This document shows positions 44,611 to 54,600 of a stretch of 64,000 nucleotides of DNA, one piece after another (the first letter of the stretch is position 1; every line of letters starts with the position of its first letter). Made by a program: the position numbers and the translations under genes. The stretch covers positions 97,609 through 161,608 of the forward strand of contig NZ_QQAR01000006.1 of NCBI RefSeq assembly GCF_003350375.1, read 5' to 3'. The DNA is from Flavobacterium sp. AG291. GTDB lineage: Bacteria > Bacteroidota > Bacteroidia > Flavobacteriales > Flavobacteriaceae. The notes below the pieces were generated by a model, which was given only the letters and a program-made list of their open reading frames with translations, searched no databases and was not told the origin of the DNA.

Positions 44611-46027
44611 AAGCTACATCAATAACGGTTTTATAAACAACATTATATGGTCTATAGTCGGGCACGGGGGAACCATATTTATAAATTTTTTTACCAACAT
44701 TTTATTTGCAAGGCTGCTTACACCGGAAGATTTTGGTATGGTGGCCGTCTTAGCGATGTTGGTATCAATTGGTAGTGTTCTTTGTGATTGCGGCCTTTCA
44801 GGTGCTTTAGTCCGAAAAAAGAATGCCGGAGAGGTGGAATACGCTACTGTATTAGCTGTAAACGTTAGAGTTGCCCTGGCTATACAAATTCTACTATTGG
44901 TCTTCTCCCCATTTTATGGATCGCTCTATGGCAAGGCCGATATGAAATACCTTATAAATGCCTCGGGTGTAGTGATACTTTTACAGTCATTTTATCTTAC
45001 AATAAATGTACATCAGATAAAAGAGCTCCAGTTCCAAAAAAGGGCATACGAACGCCTTATTGCAGCACTTTTGGCTTCCGTGATAGCCATAGTGTTTGCC
45101 CTCGCTGTTGGCGGAATATGGTCGGTGATAACTTACATGATCGCAAACCCTATGTTTCTCATTATTAACCATATAATAAAAAAAGAAAATAAGATCACTA
45201 TCCGTTACAGTCACAAAGCTTTTCAGGAGCTTTATCCATTTGGCGTAAATACCACATTCTCATCATTGCTAATCGCACTGTATGAGAATATATTTCAGTT
45301 TGTTATGGCCCGTTATTTCTCATTTGTACAAGTTGGCTATTATTATCAGGCCAAAAAATTACAGGATGTCCCCTGCAACCTGATTAATATGCTGACCCAA
45401 AATGTATTTTATGCACGTCTTTCAAGGATACAGGACGACATGAATAAGTTCATTACCTTATTTACGAGGGTTCTTGACCATACAACCCTCTTGCTTGGTT
45501 TCTTATCGACCTTCCTCTTTATCAATGCGGAATTTGTAATTGTAACGCTTTTTGGGGAAAAATGGGAGGGATCGGTATATTACATAAAACTTCTCACTAT
45601 TGGCTCCTTCTTTCTTTATATTGACCTTATAATCCGGCTTGTATTTAAGATTTATGATAAAACCAGAATACTGCTGAATGTTGAGATTGCTAAAAAGATA
45701 TTTCAGGGCGTGATGATATTAATTGCGATAATGCAAAAAAACATCGAACTGCTAATAATGGCCATAATCGTAAATAATCTTCTGGGCGCTACGGTAAATC
45801 TGATACTTGCAAGGAAAATTCTGGACCACAATCTAAACCATATTTTCTTTTTTACCGGTAAGGTAATACTATTCTCATCAATGCTGATTGCTCTTTTTAC
45901 GCTTATGGGAATGCAAAATATAATAAACAACAAAGCCTACCAGCTGGCCTGTATCCCAGCACTTTGTGGGTTTTACTTTATATTCTCTAAAAACATCAAA
46001 ACCTCTTCCTATGAATTTGATCAATAA
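44597..46027 (+). CDS. Wzx-like oligosaccharide flippase (MOP family)
   Basis: A 476-residue protein with about 12 to 14 membrane helices, starting [16 protein letters not shown]. The first helices carry the PST-family elements [19 protein letters not shown] and [17 protein letters not shown]. It flips lipid-linked repeat units across the inner membrane. Start overlaps the TviB-like stop; the 3' end overlaps the acyltransferase. Confidence 0.93.
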   Translation: MKFFKSYINNGFINNIIWSIVGHGGTIFINFFTNILFARLLTPEDFGMVAVLAMLVSIGSVLCDCGLSGALVRKKNAGEVEYATVLAVNVRVALAIQILLLVFSPFYGSLYGKADMKYLINASGVVILLQSFYLTINVHQIKELQFQKRAYERLIAALLASVIAIVFALAVGGIWSVITYMIANPMFLIINHIIKKENKITIRYSHKAFQELYPFGVNTTFSSLLIALYENIFQFVMARYFSFVQVGYYYQAKKLQDVPCNLINMLTQNVFYARLSRIQDDMNKFITLFTRVLDHTTLLLGFLSTFLFINAEFVIVTLFGEKWEGSVYYIKLLTIGSFFLYIDLIIRLVFKIYDKTRILLNVEIAKKIFQGVMILIAIMQKNIELLIMAIIVNNLLGATVNLILARKILDHNLNHIFFFTGKVILFSSMLIALFTLMGMQNIINNKAYQLACIPALCGFYFIFSKNIKTSSYEFDQ

Positions 46028-46544
46028 ATTGATTACCCTTTATTACAAGTATTGCAAAAGCCCGTTGGATTATGCGAGAAGGCTTGGGGTAAGTATAGGA
46101 AATGAATGTAGGATTTATACCCGTTCTTTTAGTACAGAGCCTTGGCTCATTACGATAGGCTCAAAAGTAACCGTTTCACGGGATGTACTGTTTATAACCC
46201 ACGACGGGGCTGCATGGCTGGCCAATGATATGAAGGGCCGTAGATATGTGTATAAAAGGATCACAATTGGAAGCAATGTCATGATTGGTGCACATTCCAT
46301 TATAATGCCGGGGGTAAAAATAGAAGACAATGTTATAGTTGCAGCCGGAAGTGTCGTAACCAAATCGATAAGAAGCGGATCGGTTGTTGGTGGAAACCCC
46401 GCCAGATATATCAAAAGCTATGACAGCTATATTACAGATCTGCTGTCAAATGCCGGAAGTGACAAAGACGTAGACAAGGCCAAGACCTTAAGGGAAAAGG
46501 TCAGTATCATAATGGACAAGAGCTATAAATCCTACCTTAACTAG
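46011..46544 (+). CDS. Hexapeptide-repeat acyltransferase (LbH type) 1
   Basis: A 177-residue protein starting [16 protein letters not shown] at 46011 (earlier in-frame ATG at 45966 would extend into the flippase gene). Left-handed beta-helix hexapeptides are visible: [35 protein letters not shown], followed by GNPARYIKS. The MIGAHS motif and lengths fit the CysE/LacA/LpxA group. Likely O- or N-acetylates a sugar in the repeat unit. Confidence 0.9.
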   Translation: MNLINKLITLYYKYCKSPLDYARRLGVSIGNECRIYTRSFSTEPWLITIGSKVTVSRDVLFITHDGAAWLANDMKGRRYVYKRITIGSNVMIGAHSIIMPGVKIEDNVIVAAGSVVTKSIRSGSVVGGNPARYIKSYDSYITDLLSNAGSDKDVDKAKTLREKVSIIMDKSYKSYLN

Positions 46545-46547
46545 AAT

Positions 46548-47726
46548 ATGCATACTTACAAATCCGGCAATCGCAGCATTCCCCGTTTGGAAAATACCAT
46601 TCTTTTCTTCAGCAGCCCTTTTTTATATCTGCCCATACTGCTTTCCGGTATCAGGCAGCGCAAAAGTGAGAGTGTGCTGTATTTAGCATTTCTCTTTGGT
46701 TTCATCAGCTATCTGTATATCCCAGGGATAACCAATGACAAAGCAAAATACCAGCTTATGTATGAGACTTTCTTAAACTATGATTTTGATGGCTTCGTTA
46801 ATTATTTAAGGCGCACCTTCAGGCCGGACTTTATATTGCACCTATTTTTATTCACTTTTGCAAAAATGGGTATAAACTCTAATACCTTTTTTCTGGGAAT
46901 TACCACTTATACGGTCTTTTCATGGCTTTGGCTCTTTACCCATAAAGCGAAAACTATACCAGAAAACTACAGCCTTTACCTACTTTTTGCTATACTATCA
47001 CTTTCTTTACCCGACCTGTTCTCTGGTATAAAATTCTATTTTGGTTCGGCCACACTTATGTGGGCCTATCTGTACCTGGATAAGAAGAAATATACTATTG
47101 GAGCACTTTTAGTTATCGTATCAGTCTGTACGCATTTTAGCCTGATGGTATTCGGCCTTATACTCGTTGTCAATAGCATTTTCCCAAACAAGAACAGTTA
47201 CAAGTGGATCTTCTATTGCTCACTCTCTTTCTTACTTATCTCAAAAACTTCGCTGATAAGCATAATAGCGTATTTAAATCCTATTGAGGTTTATAATAAC
47301 AAGACTCAAATTTATCTGGCCGGAGAGGACACAGTCTTGAAGCGGTTTAACCAAGGATCTGAAAATTCCTTATATAGTGTTGTATTTTCTTCGTTATGGA
47401 TATATTTTGCCTATATCTATCTGATTATTACCTATAGGAAAAGCAGTAAATTTAGAAATTTGGTACTACTGATGATATCCTACGTCAATCTAATGTTCTG
47501 TGTACCTACTGTATTTATAAGATACATAATAATCATAAAATTCTTATTTGCCTTATTATATGTGCGGGAACAGCATGTCTACCTAAAAAGCTATGCTACA
47601 CGGATTTTGTTGGGTTTATATTTCATTGGGTTTTGTTTTAATATCGTTGTGATGAGGAACAACCTTTCAAAAAGCCTCATTTCAAGTGAAAACTTACTAA
47701 TCACAACCCTAATAAGCAGCAGATAA
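46548..47726 (+). CDS. EpsG-family polymerase (Wzy-like)
   Basis: A 392-residue protein with 10 to 12 membrane helices. The features fit the EpsG/Wzy type: a large loop near 65-130 with ITNDKAKYQLMYETFLNYDF and YLRRTFRPDFILHLFL, then the helix GITTYTVFSWLWLF. It probably polymerises the flipped units in the periplasm. No soluble domain. The family is poorly conserved, so the call rests on topology and position between Wzx and the glycosyltransferases. Confidence 0.8.
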   Translation: MHTYKSGNRSIPRLENTILFFSSPFLYLPILLSGIRQRKSESVLYLAFLFGFISYLYIPGITNDKAKYQLMYETFLNYDFDGFVNYLRRTFRPDFILHLFLFTFAKMGINSNTFFLGITTYTVFSWLWLFTHKAKTIPENYSLYLLFAILSLSLPDLFSGIKFYFGSATLMWAYLYLDKKKYTIGALLVIVSVCTHFSLMVFGLILVVNSIFPNKNSYKWIFYCSLSFLLISKTSLISIIAYLNPIEVYNNKTQIYLAGEDTVLKRFNQGSENSLYSVVFSSLWIYFAYIYLIITYRKSSKFRNLVLLMISYVNLMFCVPTVFIRYIIIIKFLFALLYVREQHVYLKSYATRILLGLYFIGFCFNIVVMRNNLSKSLISSENLLITTLISSR

Positions 47727-47728
47727 TA

Positions 47729-48811
47729 ATGAAAAATACTATTTTTTTTATCAACTCATTAGGTCAGGGAGGTATAGAAAATTACCTTTTGCGGTTTTTA
47801 ACATTCAAAAAGCAAAGTTTTAACCACGTATACATCTATGTGAAAAGCGGCAGAAACGGTATACTGCATGACCAGTTTCTAAATATTGGTAACGTTACGG
47901 TGATTATAAATAAAATTGGATATGCCAGCATTTTTGATTTCTGTAGGATATTTAAGTTCCTGCAGAAACATCGAAATTATTCTTTATGTGACTTTTCAGG
48001 TAATATGGCAGGCCCGATTGTAGCATTAGCCAGTATTGCCGGAATTGCTAATCGTATAACTTTTTACAGAAATGCCTCACGAAGGTACAGCCCCTCACTT
48101 GTCAGGAATTTTTACGACAGGCTAGCAAAGGGATTGGTGCAGCGCTATGCTTCAGCAATACTTTTTAATTCAAAATCCGGGAGGGAATATTACTTCCCAA
48201 ACTTTTACAGCAATGAACAAAGGTATAGAATAGTATATAACGGACTGGATTACAAACAGTTTAACTGCTCTATCAAAAGCCTACGCTCTGAACTCAAAAT
48301 TCCTGCAGATGCATTTGTCGTGGGGCACCTAGGAAGGTACGACGCGTCAAAAAATCATGATACAATCTTTAAGGTAGCCAGGGCATTAGCATGCAACAAC
48401 AAAAAAATATATTTTCTCTTATGCGGCAGTGGGGTTAAAGCTGCTTCTGAAAGAATATTTACCAACAGCGCCTTCTCAGATAAAGTATTGATACTTGAGA
48501 ACCATTCCCCCGCTATTGAGTTTTTCAATACCATTAATTGCTTTTATTTCCCTTCTGTTACTGAAGGCAACCCTAATGCCCTGATTGAGGCAATGGCATG
48601 TGGAAAGCCGATTGTGGCTAGTAATATAAAACCCATAAGAGAATGTATACCCCAAAGCTATTATGATTTTCTTATTGATCCTTACGATTATGAGAAAGCA
48701 GAAGAAATGATTACAAAGATTTATAAAGAAGGCTATAAAGCCGAACCATCGCTCATAATCGAGATGTACGATTGTAATATTTGGTTTAACATTTTTTATG
48801 ATATTTTATAA
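47729..48811 (+). CDS. Family GT4-like glycosyltransferase 1
   Basis: A 360-residue soluble glycosyltransferase with the GT-B fold. Start: MKNTIFFINSLGQGGIENYL, with the GQGGIE donor-loop motif. The C-terminal half (about 195-350) has VVGHLGRYDASKNHDTIF, and EGNPNALIEAMACGKPIVASN, which carries the conserved EX7E signature. It transfers a sugar to the growing repeat unit; donor unknown. Confidence 0.93.
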   Translation: MKNTIFFINSLGQGGIENYLLRFLTFKKQSFNHVYIYVKSGRNGILHDQFLNIGNVTVIINKIGYASIFDFCRIFKFLQKHRNYSLCDFSGNMAGPIVALASIAGIANRITFYRNASRRYSPSLVRNFYDRLAKGLVQRYASAILFNSKSGREYYFPNFYSNEQRYRIVYNGLDYKQFNCSIKSLRSELKIPADAFVVGHLGRYDASKNHDTIFKVARALACNNKKIYFLLCGSGVKAASERIFTNSAFSDKVLILENHSPAIEFFNTINCFYFPSVTEGNPNALIEAMACGKPIVASNIKPIRECIPQSYYDFLIDPYDYEKAEEMITKIYKEGYKAEPSLIIEMYDCNIWFNIFYDIL

Positions 48812-48812
48812 C

Positions 48813-49997
48813 ATGGCACATTTACTTTTAGTTACCGATCATCAATTCATTCACTATAATGGAAAAATCTATGATAAATACGTTTACGACTATAATTATT
48901 TTCGGGATTATTTAGCTGTTTTCGATACCATTACGGTCTTGGCTCGTATTGCCGAGAGTAAATCTGAACAAAATCTCTTACTGACCTCAGGCGATAATGT
49001 AAATTTTGTTAGCCTTGGCTGCTCAAAAGGAATCAAATGGCTGCTGCAGTCCAAGCGGGTCATCCTCAAGAAAATGCCATCCCTAAATAACTACGATGCT
49101 ATATGCTACCGTATTCCGGCAATAGCCTGTTACCGTGTGCATCGGCTTCAGAACGGTAAGCCATCACTTTTTGAGATGGTAGGTGATCCTCTGGATTCAA
49201 TTCAGTCCCGCGAAAAATCATTTATATCCAAATTAATAACCCTGCCTCTGAAAACACTTATCAGGAAACAAATTCGCGAGATAGTAAGGGACAGCATAGT
49301 GGGCAGCTACGTCAGCGAAGAGTTGATGAAAAAATATCCGCTTTCAAAGGGTAGGAAAGCAAATTTAATTTCCTCTATCAGGCTCAATGCAGAAGATATC
49401 AAATCCAAATGTGATCTCAATCCTTCCTCAGTAAAATTTACCATAATACACGTAGGTACTTTTATCGAACTAAAGAATCAAAAGACACTCATACGCCTCA
49501 TAAAGAAATTAAGAGACAGCGGTTATGATTGCCAACTCACCCTTGTAGGTTCAGGGCCTACAGACTACAAATGTTTCCAAATGGCGGTAGACTTGGGGGT
49601 ATGTCAGCATGTGAGTTTCAGGGGACAGGTAACTGGCAGGAAAAATATTATTGCGCTATTAGATGAAAACAGCTTTTTTATAATCCCATCCCTATCGGAA
49701 GGGAAACCCCGCTCTTTGATTGAAGCCATGGCAAGAGGTCTTATATGCCTTGGATCGGCACGTGGAGGAATCAAAGAATTATTGGATCCCGAATTCACAT
49801 TTGAACCGTATGATGTAGACGCCATTTTCAAAAAGATCGTTGATATCAGGAATCATCACGATATCGCAAAGATCCAGGCCAGGAACATCGAAGTCGCCGA
49901 GGGTTACCAAAGCATCATTTTAAAAAAGAAACGAATTGAACTATTAAACGAATTGAAAAATGCTAGCAAAAAAAATTTACTGGCAGTTCCGGTATAA
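48813..49997 (+). CDS. Family GT4-like glycosyltransferase 2
   Basis: A 394-residue glycosyltransferase starting MAHLLLVTDHQFI at 48813; the earlier in-frame ATG at 48798 overlaps the previous gene. The C-terminal domain has HVGTFIELKNQKTLIRLIKK, LVGSGPTDY and EGKPRSLIEAMARGLICLGS, with the EX7E motif. Acceptor unknown. Confidence 0.92.
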   Translation: MAHLLLVTDHQFIHYNGKIYDKYVYDYNYFRDYLAVFDTITVLARIAESKSEQNLLLTSGDNVNFVSLGCSKGIKWLLQSKRVILKKMPSLNNYDAICYRIPAIACYRVHRLQNGKPSLFEMVGDPLDSIQSREKSFISKLITLPLKTLIRKQIREIVRDSIVGSYVSEELMKKYPLSKGRKANLISSIRLNAEDIKSKCDLNPSSVKFTIIHVGTFIELKNQKTLIRLIKKLRDSGYDCQLTLVGSGPTDYKCFQMAVDLGVCQHVSFRGQVTGRKNIIALLDENSFFIIPSLSEGKPRSLIEAMARGLICLGSARGGIKELLDPEFTFEPYDVDAIFKKIVDIRNHHDIAKIQARNIEVAEGYQSIILKKKRIELLNELKNASKKNLLAVPV

Positions 49998-50490
49998 TAT
50001 CCCTTTTGCATGGGTTATGTACATGACCCAGTGGCTACCGGATCTGACCATTACCGTAAAGTTGAGGGGTTTTCTTGCCAGACCTTTTATATTGCGCTGC
50101 GGTAAAAACTTTCAGATAGGCAGGGACGTAACCCTACTCTGCCCTCAAAATTTTGTAGTTGGTGACGACGTATTCATTGGAAAAGGCTGCTGGCTAAATG
50201 CAAAAGCAGGCATCATTCTGGAAAACGAAGTGATGCTAGCTCCTTATGTAGTGATCAGTTCATTACAGCATACCTTAGATGGTAAATCCTTCAGGTTTGG
50301 AAAAAGTCTGCAAAAACAGGTCAGGATCGGAAAGGGAACCTGGCTGGCTGCAAACAGCTCCGTTAAGTGCGGAGTTACTATTGGCTGCTACAATCTGGTC
50401 GGGGCCAACTCTTTTGTAATTAAAGATTCTGAGGATGGCTGCTTTATCACGGGTGTTCCCGGTAAAACTACAAAACTTGCAGACAGATGA
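49960..50490 (+). CDS. Hexapeptide-repeat acyltransferase (LbH type) 2
   Basis: A 176-residue protein. The first 40 residues are hydrophobic, then left-handed beta-helix rungs: GKNFQIGRDVTLLCPQNFVV, GDDVFIGKGCWLNAKAGIIL, VMLAPYVVISSLQHT, VRIGKGTWLAANSSVKCGVT. The end GVPGKTTKL is typical of the sugar O-acetyltransferases (maltose O-acetyltransferase-like). Overlaps its upstream neighbour by 38 bases and the next gene by 4. Confidence 0.9.
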   Translation: MLAKKIYWQFRYNIPFAWVMYMTQWLPDLTITVKLRGFLARPFILRCGKNFQIGRDVTLLCPQNFVVGDDVFIGKGCWLNAKAGIILENEVMLAPYVVISSLQHTLDGKSFRFGKSLQKQVRIGKGTWLAANSSVKCGVTIGCYNLVGANSFVIKDSEDGCFITGVPGKTTKLADR

Positions 50491-51641
50491 AAATAATGAT
50501 TGCCGTTACTGATTCCTATTGTGCCAATCTGATTAGAGGACAGGCCGCTTTTTTACATGACCATGGCCTCGGTGTACTACTGGTATCAGGAGATGGACCG
50601 GAAATAAGGCATTTAGCAAAAACAGAAAGATGCCGTTCTATTGCCGTGGATTTTGCAAAGGATATCTCTGTCATCAGGGATCTTTACTGCCTCTACCGAA
50701 TTATCATTTTAATAAGTAAAGAAAAACCGGAAATTGTGAATGCCGGAAATCCGAAACCAGGCCTGTTGTTCGCCATAGCCTTGCTGCTCTTTCCACGTAC
50801 GAGATTTGTTTTTACCCTTCGTGGGTTACGTTCCGATACGATGCCAGGCATAAAGGGAACTATTGTGAGATTTTGCGAATACCTTTCCTGTCGCCTGGCC
50901 GATAAGGTTATAGTTATCAGCCCATCACTTAGGGAACATGCAATACAAAAAGGAATTACTAGTTTGGAGAAAAGCCTTGTAATTGGTAGTGGCAGTAGCA
51001 ACGGTATAGATACGAAGCGATTTTCCAAAAGCAAGGAATTGCTATTGAAAGCAAAGCGCTTTAGAAGCCGCCTAAAAATAGGAGAAGGCACCTTTGTTTT
51101 TCTTTATATTGGGCGTGTCGCTAAAGATAAAGGGATTAATGAAATGTGTAAGGCCTTTACAGCTCTCAACGATGAAAATGCAACACTGATTATTGCCGGT
51201 CCGCCGGAGTATACGGATCCGTTGGAAGATGATACCCGGCAGTTGATAGCCCGGAACAACAACATAATTCAACTCGGTAAAGTAAAAACGGTCGAAATCC
51301 TCTATGCGGCCGCTAATGCACTGATACTCTTCTCCCACCGTGAGGGCTTCGGGAATGTCGTTATGGAGGCAGCAGCAATGGGAACACCGTCAATTGTTGC
51401 CGACATTCCCGGCCTGAGGGATACTGTAATTAATTACTATACAGGAATTCATGTTGACAAAAAAAATACGGTAGCCTTACAACATGCTATGCGCTTTTAC
51501 ATAAAAGAAAAGGAGCGTCTCTTACCTTTACATGGTGAAAATGCCGCCTTGCGTGCACGTAAATGTTTCGACCGTTCTCATATATGGCAGGGGCAACTCA
51601 ACCTGTACAAGATGTTGCTCAAAAAGGAAAGACCGAGATAA
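50487..51641 (+). CDS. Family GT4-like glycosyltransferase 3
   Basis: A 384-residue GT-B enzyme. The N-terminal domain includes FLHDHGLGVLLVSGDGPEIR and VNAGNPKPGLL. The C-terminal half has VFLYIGRVAKDKGINEMCKA and EGFGNVVMEAAAMGTPSIVA with the EX7E motif. The N-terminal part resembles enzymes that act near the start of a repeat unit (CapM/WcaI-like); donor unknown. Last glycosyltransferase of the operon. Confidence 0.93.
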   Translation: MKIMIAVTDSYCANLIRGQAAFLHDHGLGVLLVSGDGPEIRHLAKTERCRSIAVDFAKDISVIRDLYCLYRIIILISKEKPEIVNAGNPKPGLLFAIALLLFPRTRFVFTLRGLRSDTMPGIKGTIVRFCEYLSCRLADKVIVISPSLREHAIQKGITSLEKSLVIGSGSSNGIDTKRFSKSKELLLKAKRFRSRLKIGEGTFVFLYIGRVAKDKGINEMCKAFTALNDENATLIIAGPPEYTDPLEDDTRQLIARNNNIIQLGKVKTVEILYAAANALILFSHREGFGNVVMEAAAMGTPSIVADIPGLRDTVINYYTGIHVDKKNTVALQHAMRFYIKEKERLLPLHGENAALRARKCFDRSHIWQGQLNLYKMLLKKERPR

Positions 51642-51681
51642 CAGCAACGGTTACTAAACGTAAAATAATAAAGGGGAAATA

Positions 51682-52710
51682 ATGAAAAACCCACAAATCA
51701 CTCAACAAAAAACACGTTATACTATGAATGAAAGAATGCTAAAAGTACTCATTACAGGAGGCGCGGGATTTATTGGCTCAAATCTTTGTGACCATTTTAT
51801 GGCAAAGGGTTACAAAGTGATATGTCTTGATAATTTTTCGACAGGATTCAGAAAAAACATCGAAGACCATTTATCAAATCCTAATTTTACACTTATTGAG
51901 GGCGATATCAGGAACATTGAGGACTGCAGGAAGGCCGTGGAAGGGGTTTCATATGTTTTGCACCAGGCAGCGCTGGGATCGGTACCGCGCTCTGTAAAAG
52001 ATCCATTAACCTCCAACGATGTCAATGTTGGTGGTTTTCTGAACATGATTACTGCAAGCCGTGATGCCGGAGTAAAGAGGTTTGTATATGCGGCAAGCTC
52101 ATCAACTTATGGCGATTCGGATGCTTTGCCAAAAGAAGAAGAAAAAATAGGAAAGCCTCTGTCACCATATGCTGTCACCAAATATATAAATGAATTATAT
52201 GCCGATGTCTTTAACAGGACTTACGGGCTGGAAACTATCGGGCTTCGTTATTTCAATGTATTTGGCAGAAGGCAGGATCCGGCAGGAGCTTATGCAGCTG
52301 TAATCCCCAGGTTCGTTCTTCAGCTCATGAATCATCAAAGCCCGATTATAAATGGCGGAGGTGATTACTCCCGAGATTTTACCTACATAGATAATGTGAT
52401 ACACATGAATGAGCTGGCGATGCTATCACAAAATCCTGCAGCTGTAAATACAGTATACAATACCGCTTTTGGAGACAGAACTACGCTGAATGAACTTTTA
52501 GGCTATCTAAAAGAGTTTTTGTCGGAATACGACAGCGCAATAGAAAACGTTGAAGTGATTTACGGTCCGGAAAGGTTGGGAGATATTCCACATTCACTGG
52601 CAAGTATAGATAAAGCAAAAAGATTATTACATTATGATCCACAATTCTCCATCAGAAAGGGCCTGAAAGAAGCAGTAGCATGGTATTGGAATAACCTAAA
52701 GCGTCCATAA
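51682..52710 (+). CDS. NAD-dependent UDP-HexNAc 4-epimerase (TviC/WbpP type)
   Basis: A 342-residue extended SDR protein. The start is ATG 51682 with a GGGGAAA leader; an internal ATG at 51724 (MNERMLKVL) is possible. Cofactor loop GGAGFIGSNLCDHF, Ser-Tyr-Lys triad ASSSTYGDS/SPYAVTKYINELY, and the C-terminal RYFNVFGRRQDPAGAYAAVI element. It is closest to the UDP-GlcNAc(A) 4-epimerases TviC and WbpP. With the TviB-like dehydrogenase (43339) it forms a Vi-antigen-like UDP-GalNAcA branch. Confidence 0.92.
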   Translation: MKNPQITQQKTRYTMNERMLKVLITGGAGFIGSNLCDHFMAKGYKVICLDNFSTGFRKNIEDHLSNPNFTLIEGDIRNIEDCRKAVEGVSYVLHQAALGSVPRSVKDPLTSNDVNVGGFLNMITASRDAGVKRFVYAASSSTYGDSDALPKEEEKIGKPLSPYAVTKYINELYADVFNRTYGLETIGLRYFNVFGRRQDPAGAYAAVIPRFVLQLMNHQSPIINGGGDYSRDFTYIDNVIHMNELAMLSQNPAAVNTVYNTAFGDRTTLNELLGYLKEFLSEYDSAIENVEVIYGPERLGDIPHSLASIDKAKRLLHYDPQFSIRKGLKEAVAWYWNNLKRP

Positions 52711-52753
52711 CAATCTATGAAAACTGAACTTAACAAAATTAAACGGGTACTAG

Positions 52754-53839
52754 CTATCTATAAAGGGTGATGACATGTACTAACAATTTTAATAACAGGC
52801 AACGCAGCCTGTAAAAAGCCATAAGCAATAATATTAAAATCGGGGCATAAAAAATATAATGATAGTCAATATGAAGAACCACAAACAGGATGCCTAAAAG
52901 AATATTTGAAAGGGTAAGAAGCATTGACGCCTTCTTATGGGAAAAGCCCATTCTAAGGAGATGATGATGCAAATGGTTCTTATCGGCCTTAAATGGGCTA
53001 ACGCCTAACCGGAAAATCCTGATCCACATTACCCTTACAGTGTCAAATATCGTCAGGAATAGTAGCCCCGATAAGGCCATTGGTATGTATATTGATAATG
53101 TGCTGATGCCCTTATCCGATAAAGCAACTGATCTTTTAATAGTAACGACAACAATAAAAGAAAGCAAAAAGCCAACAACAAGCGATCCAGTATCACCCAT
53201 AAAAACCTTCCTTTTGTCCGAAAAATTAAAGAGCAGGAATGCTGCAACTGAACCAATAATACCAAGACATAATAGCAAAAGTGAGGGGTTATCGGATATA
53301 ATGGCAGCAAAACCGCACACCAAAGCTATTAGTATTGCTGTCAGACCCGCCAGGCCATCAATACCATCAATTAAATTGTACGAATTGATAATCATAACAA
53401 AAAACAATAACGAGAGCGTAACCGAACAAATAATATTCAGCGATGGTACGACAAAATAATAAAATTGTACAGTAAAGAGATTATATAATACAATCGCAAA
53501 AACCGATGCCAGCATCTGTACTAAAAGCTTTGGATAAGCCTCCATTGCAATAAGGTCATCTTTAATACCCACAAAAAAAAGCATAAGCAAGGATAGCAAC
53601 AGCCTGTTGAAACCGGAATCACCTAGCAGAAGGTCATTGAAAAAGGCAACGGAAACAACGCCAAGAAAAATAGGAATCCCTCCCAAATTGGTTACATTGG
53701 AAATATGAGAACTCCTGTGATTTGTAGATGCAAATAATCGTTTCTTAATTGAGATATTTAAAATAACCCTTGTTGAGTAATACGTAAATAGAAAACAGAA
53801 CAAAGCACAAAAAAAGCATATAAAAAAATCAAAGCCCAT
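52754..53839 (-). CDS. WecA/MraY-like glycosyl-1-phosphate transferase (GT4)
   Basis: A 361-residue protein with about 11 membrane helices. The catalytic elements are present: NHRSSHISNVTNLGGIPIF, GIKDDLIAMEAYPK, NLIDGIDGLAGL, VFMGDTGSLVVGF and KNHLHHHLLRMGFSHKKA. It moves a HexNAc-1-P onto undecaprenyl phosphate and so starts each repeat unit. It is convergent with the epimerase gene at the end of the polysaccharide locus. Compare the dead copy of this fold fused to Wza at 39103. Confidence 0.95.
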   Translation of the reverse strand: MGFDFFICFFCALFCFLFTYYSTRVILNISIKKRLFASTNHRSSHISNVTNLGGIPIFLGVVSVAFFNDLLLGDSGFNRLLLSLLMLFFVGIKDDLIAMEAYPKLLVQMLASVFAIVLYNLFTVQFYYFVVPSLNIICSVTLSLLFFVMIINSYNLIDGIDGLAGLTAILIALVCGFAAIISDNPSLLLLCLGIIGSVAAFLLFNFSDKRKVFMGDTGSLVVGFLLSFIVVVTIKRSVALSDKGISTLSIYIPMALSGLLFLTIFDTVRVMWIRIFRLGVSPFKADKNHLHHHLLRMGFSHKKASMLLTLSNILLGILFVVLHIDYHYIFYAPILILLLMAFYRLRCLLLKLLVHVITLYR

Positions 53840-53910
53840 TGTTAATTTTATTTATTGGAAGCCCTTGGGCAATTATTATCAAAAACCTAAGTCCCATACT
53901 TAGCTATACA

Positions 53911-54600
53911 CTATAAATAGATTAAAAAACCAAGAGATACACTATCGATCGCACCGAAGAGGTTTTCGTTTTTATCCGCCATTGAACCATCCCAGTTAAG
54001 ATGCTTTTTATAAGTCTTTTGAAAATTAAAATCAAGATTGACTGCAAGCGCGTTGTTGATTCTGTAGTAAGGTGTAATACCGTAGACAAATCCAAGGTCA
54101 AACTCATTAGTAGAATAATGCGACGAATTGAAATGAGAAAAAACAAAACCTGCGTTTGCAAGAATCCCAAAATCGTTAAGTATTTCTTTAACACCAAACA
54201 CCTTTGAAACATCAGAACATCCCCTTAATGAAAGTCGGTAATATTGAGAATCCCACGAAGTCAATTTGTTTTTGGTCTCAATATTATCAAAAGAAAAATC
54301 AGCTTTTAAGCCTAATTTTTGCGTAAGAAAAATCATTGCGCCAACCCTTACATAGTTTGGTTTTACACTATTAAGTTTACCAGAGCGTTCAGTAGCGTAA
54401 ACGCCATTAGCAAAACCTCCCACAAGCATGCTTTGCCCAGTATTGATTTCCAATATCCAAATCTTCCGTGGTAAAGCTACCGTGGAACAGCTGCAGTCAG
54501 ATTTTAAAGAAGAGCCCAAGCAAAATTGAGCTTGGGCGGTAAAACTACCAAAAAGAAAAAACAGAAAGATTTTGAATAATAACGAATACATGGTTTTCAC
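53911..54600 (-). CDS. Outer-membrane beta-barrel protein, unknown function
   Basis: A 229-residue protein with a signal peptide (ends near FTAQA). The mature part has a Cys-rich start (FCLGSSLKSDCSCST), then alternating strands with VGAMIFLTQKLGLKADFSFD, RVGAMIF and a Tyr-rich NNALAVNLDFNFQKTY end, typical of an eight-strand OmpA-like or OmpW-like barrel. No OmpA peptidoglycan domain. Nearest locus is the WecA-like gene 70 bases away in the same orientation. Confidence 0.78.
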   Translation of the reverse strand: MKTMYSLLFKIFLFFLFGSFTAQAQFCLGSSLKSDCSCSTVALPRKIWILEINTGQSMLVGGFANGVYATERSGKLNSVKPNYVRVGAMIFLTQKLGLKADFSFDNIETKNKLTSWDSQYYRLSLRGCSDVSKVFGVKEILNDFGILANAGFVFSHFNSSHYSTNEFDLGFVYGITPYYRINNALAVNLDFNFQKTYKKHLNWDGSMADKNENLFGAIDSVSLGFLIYL

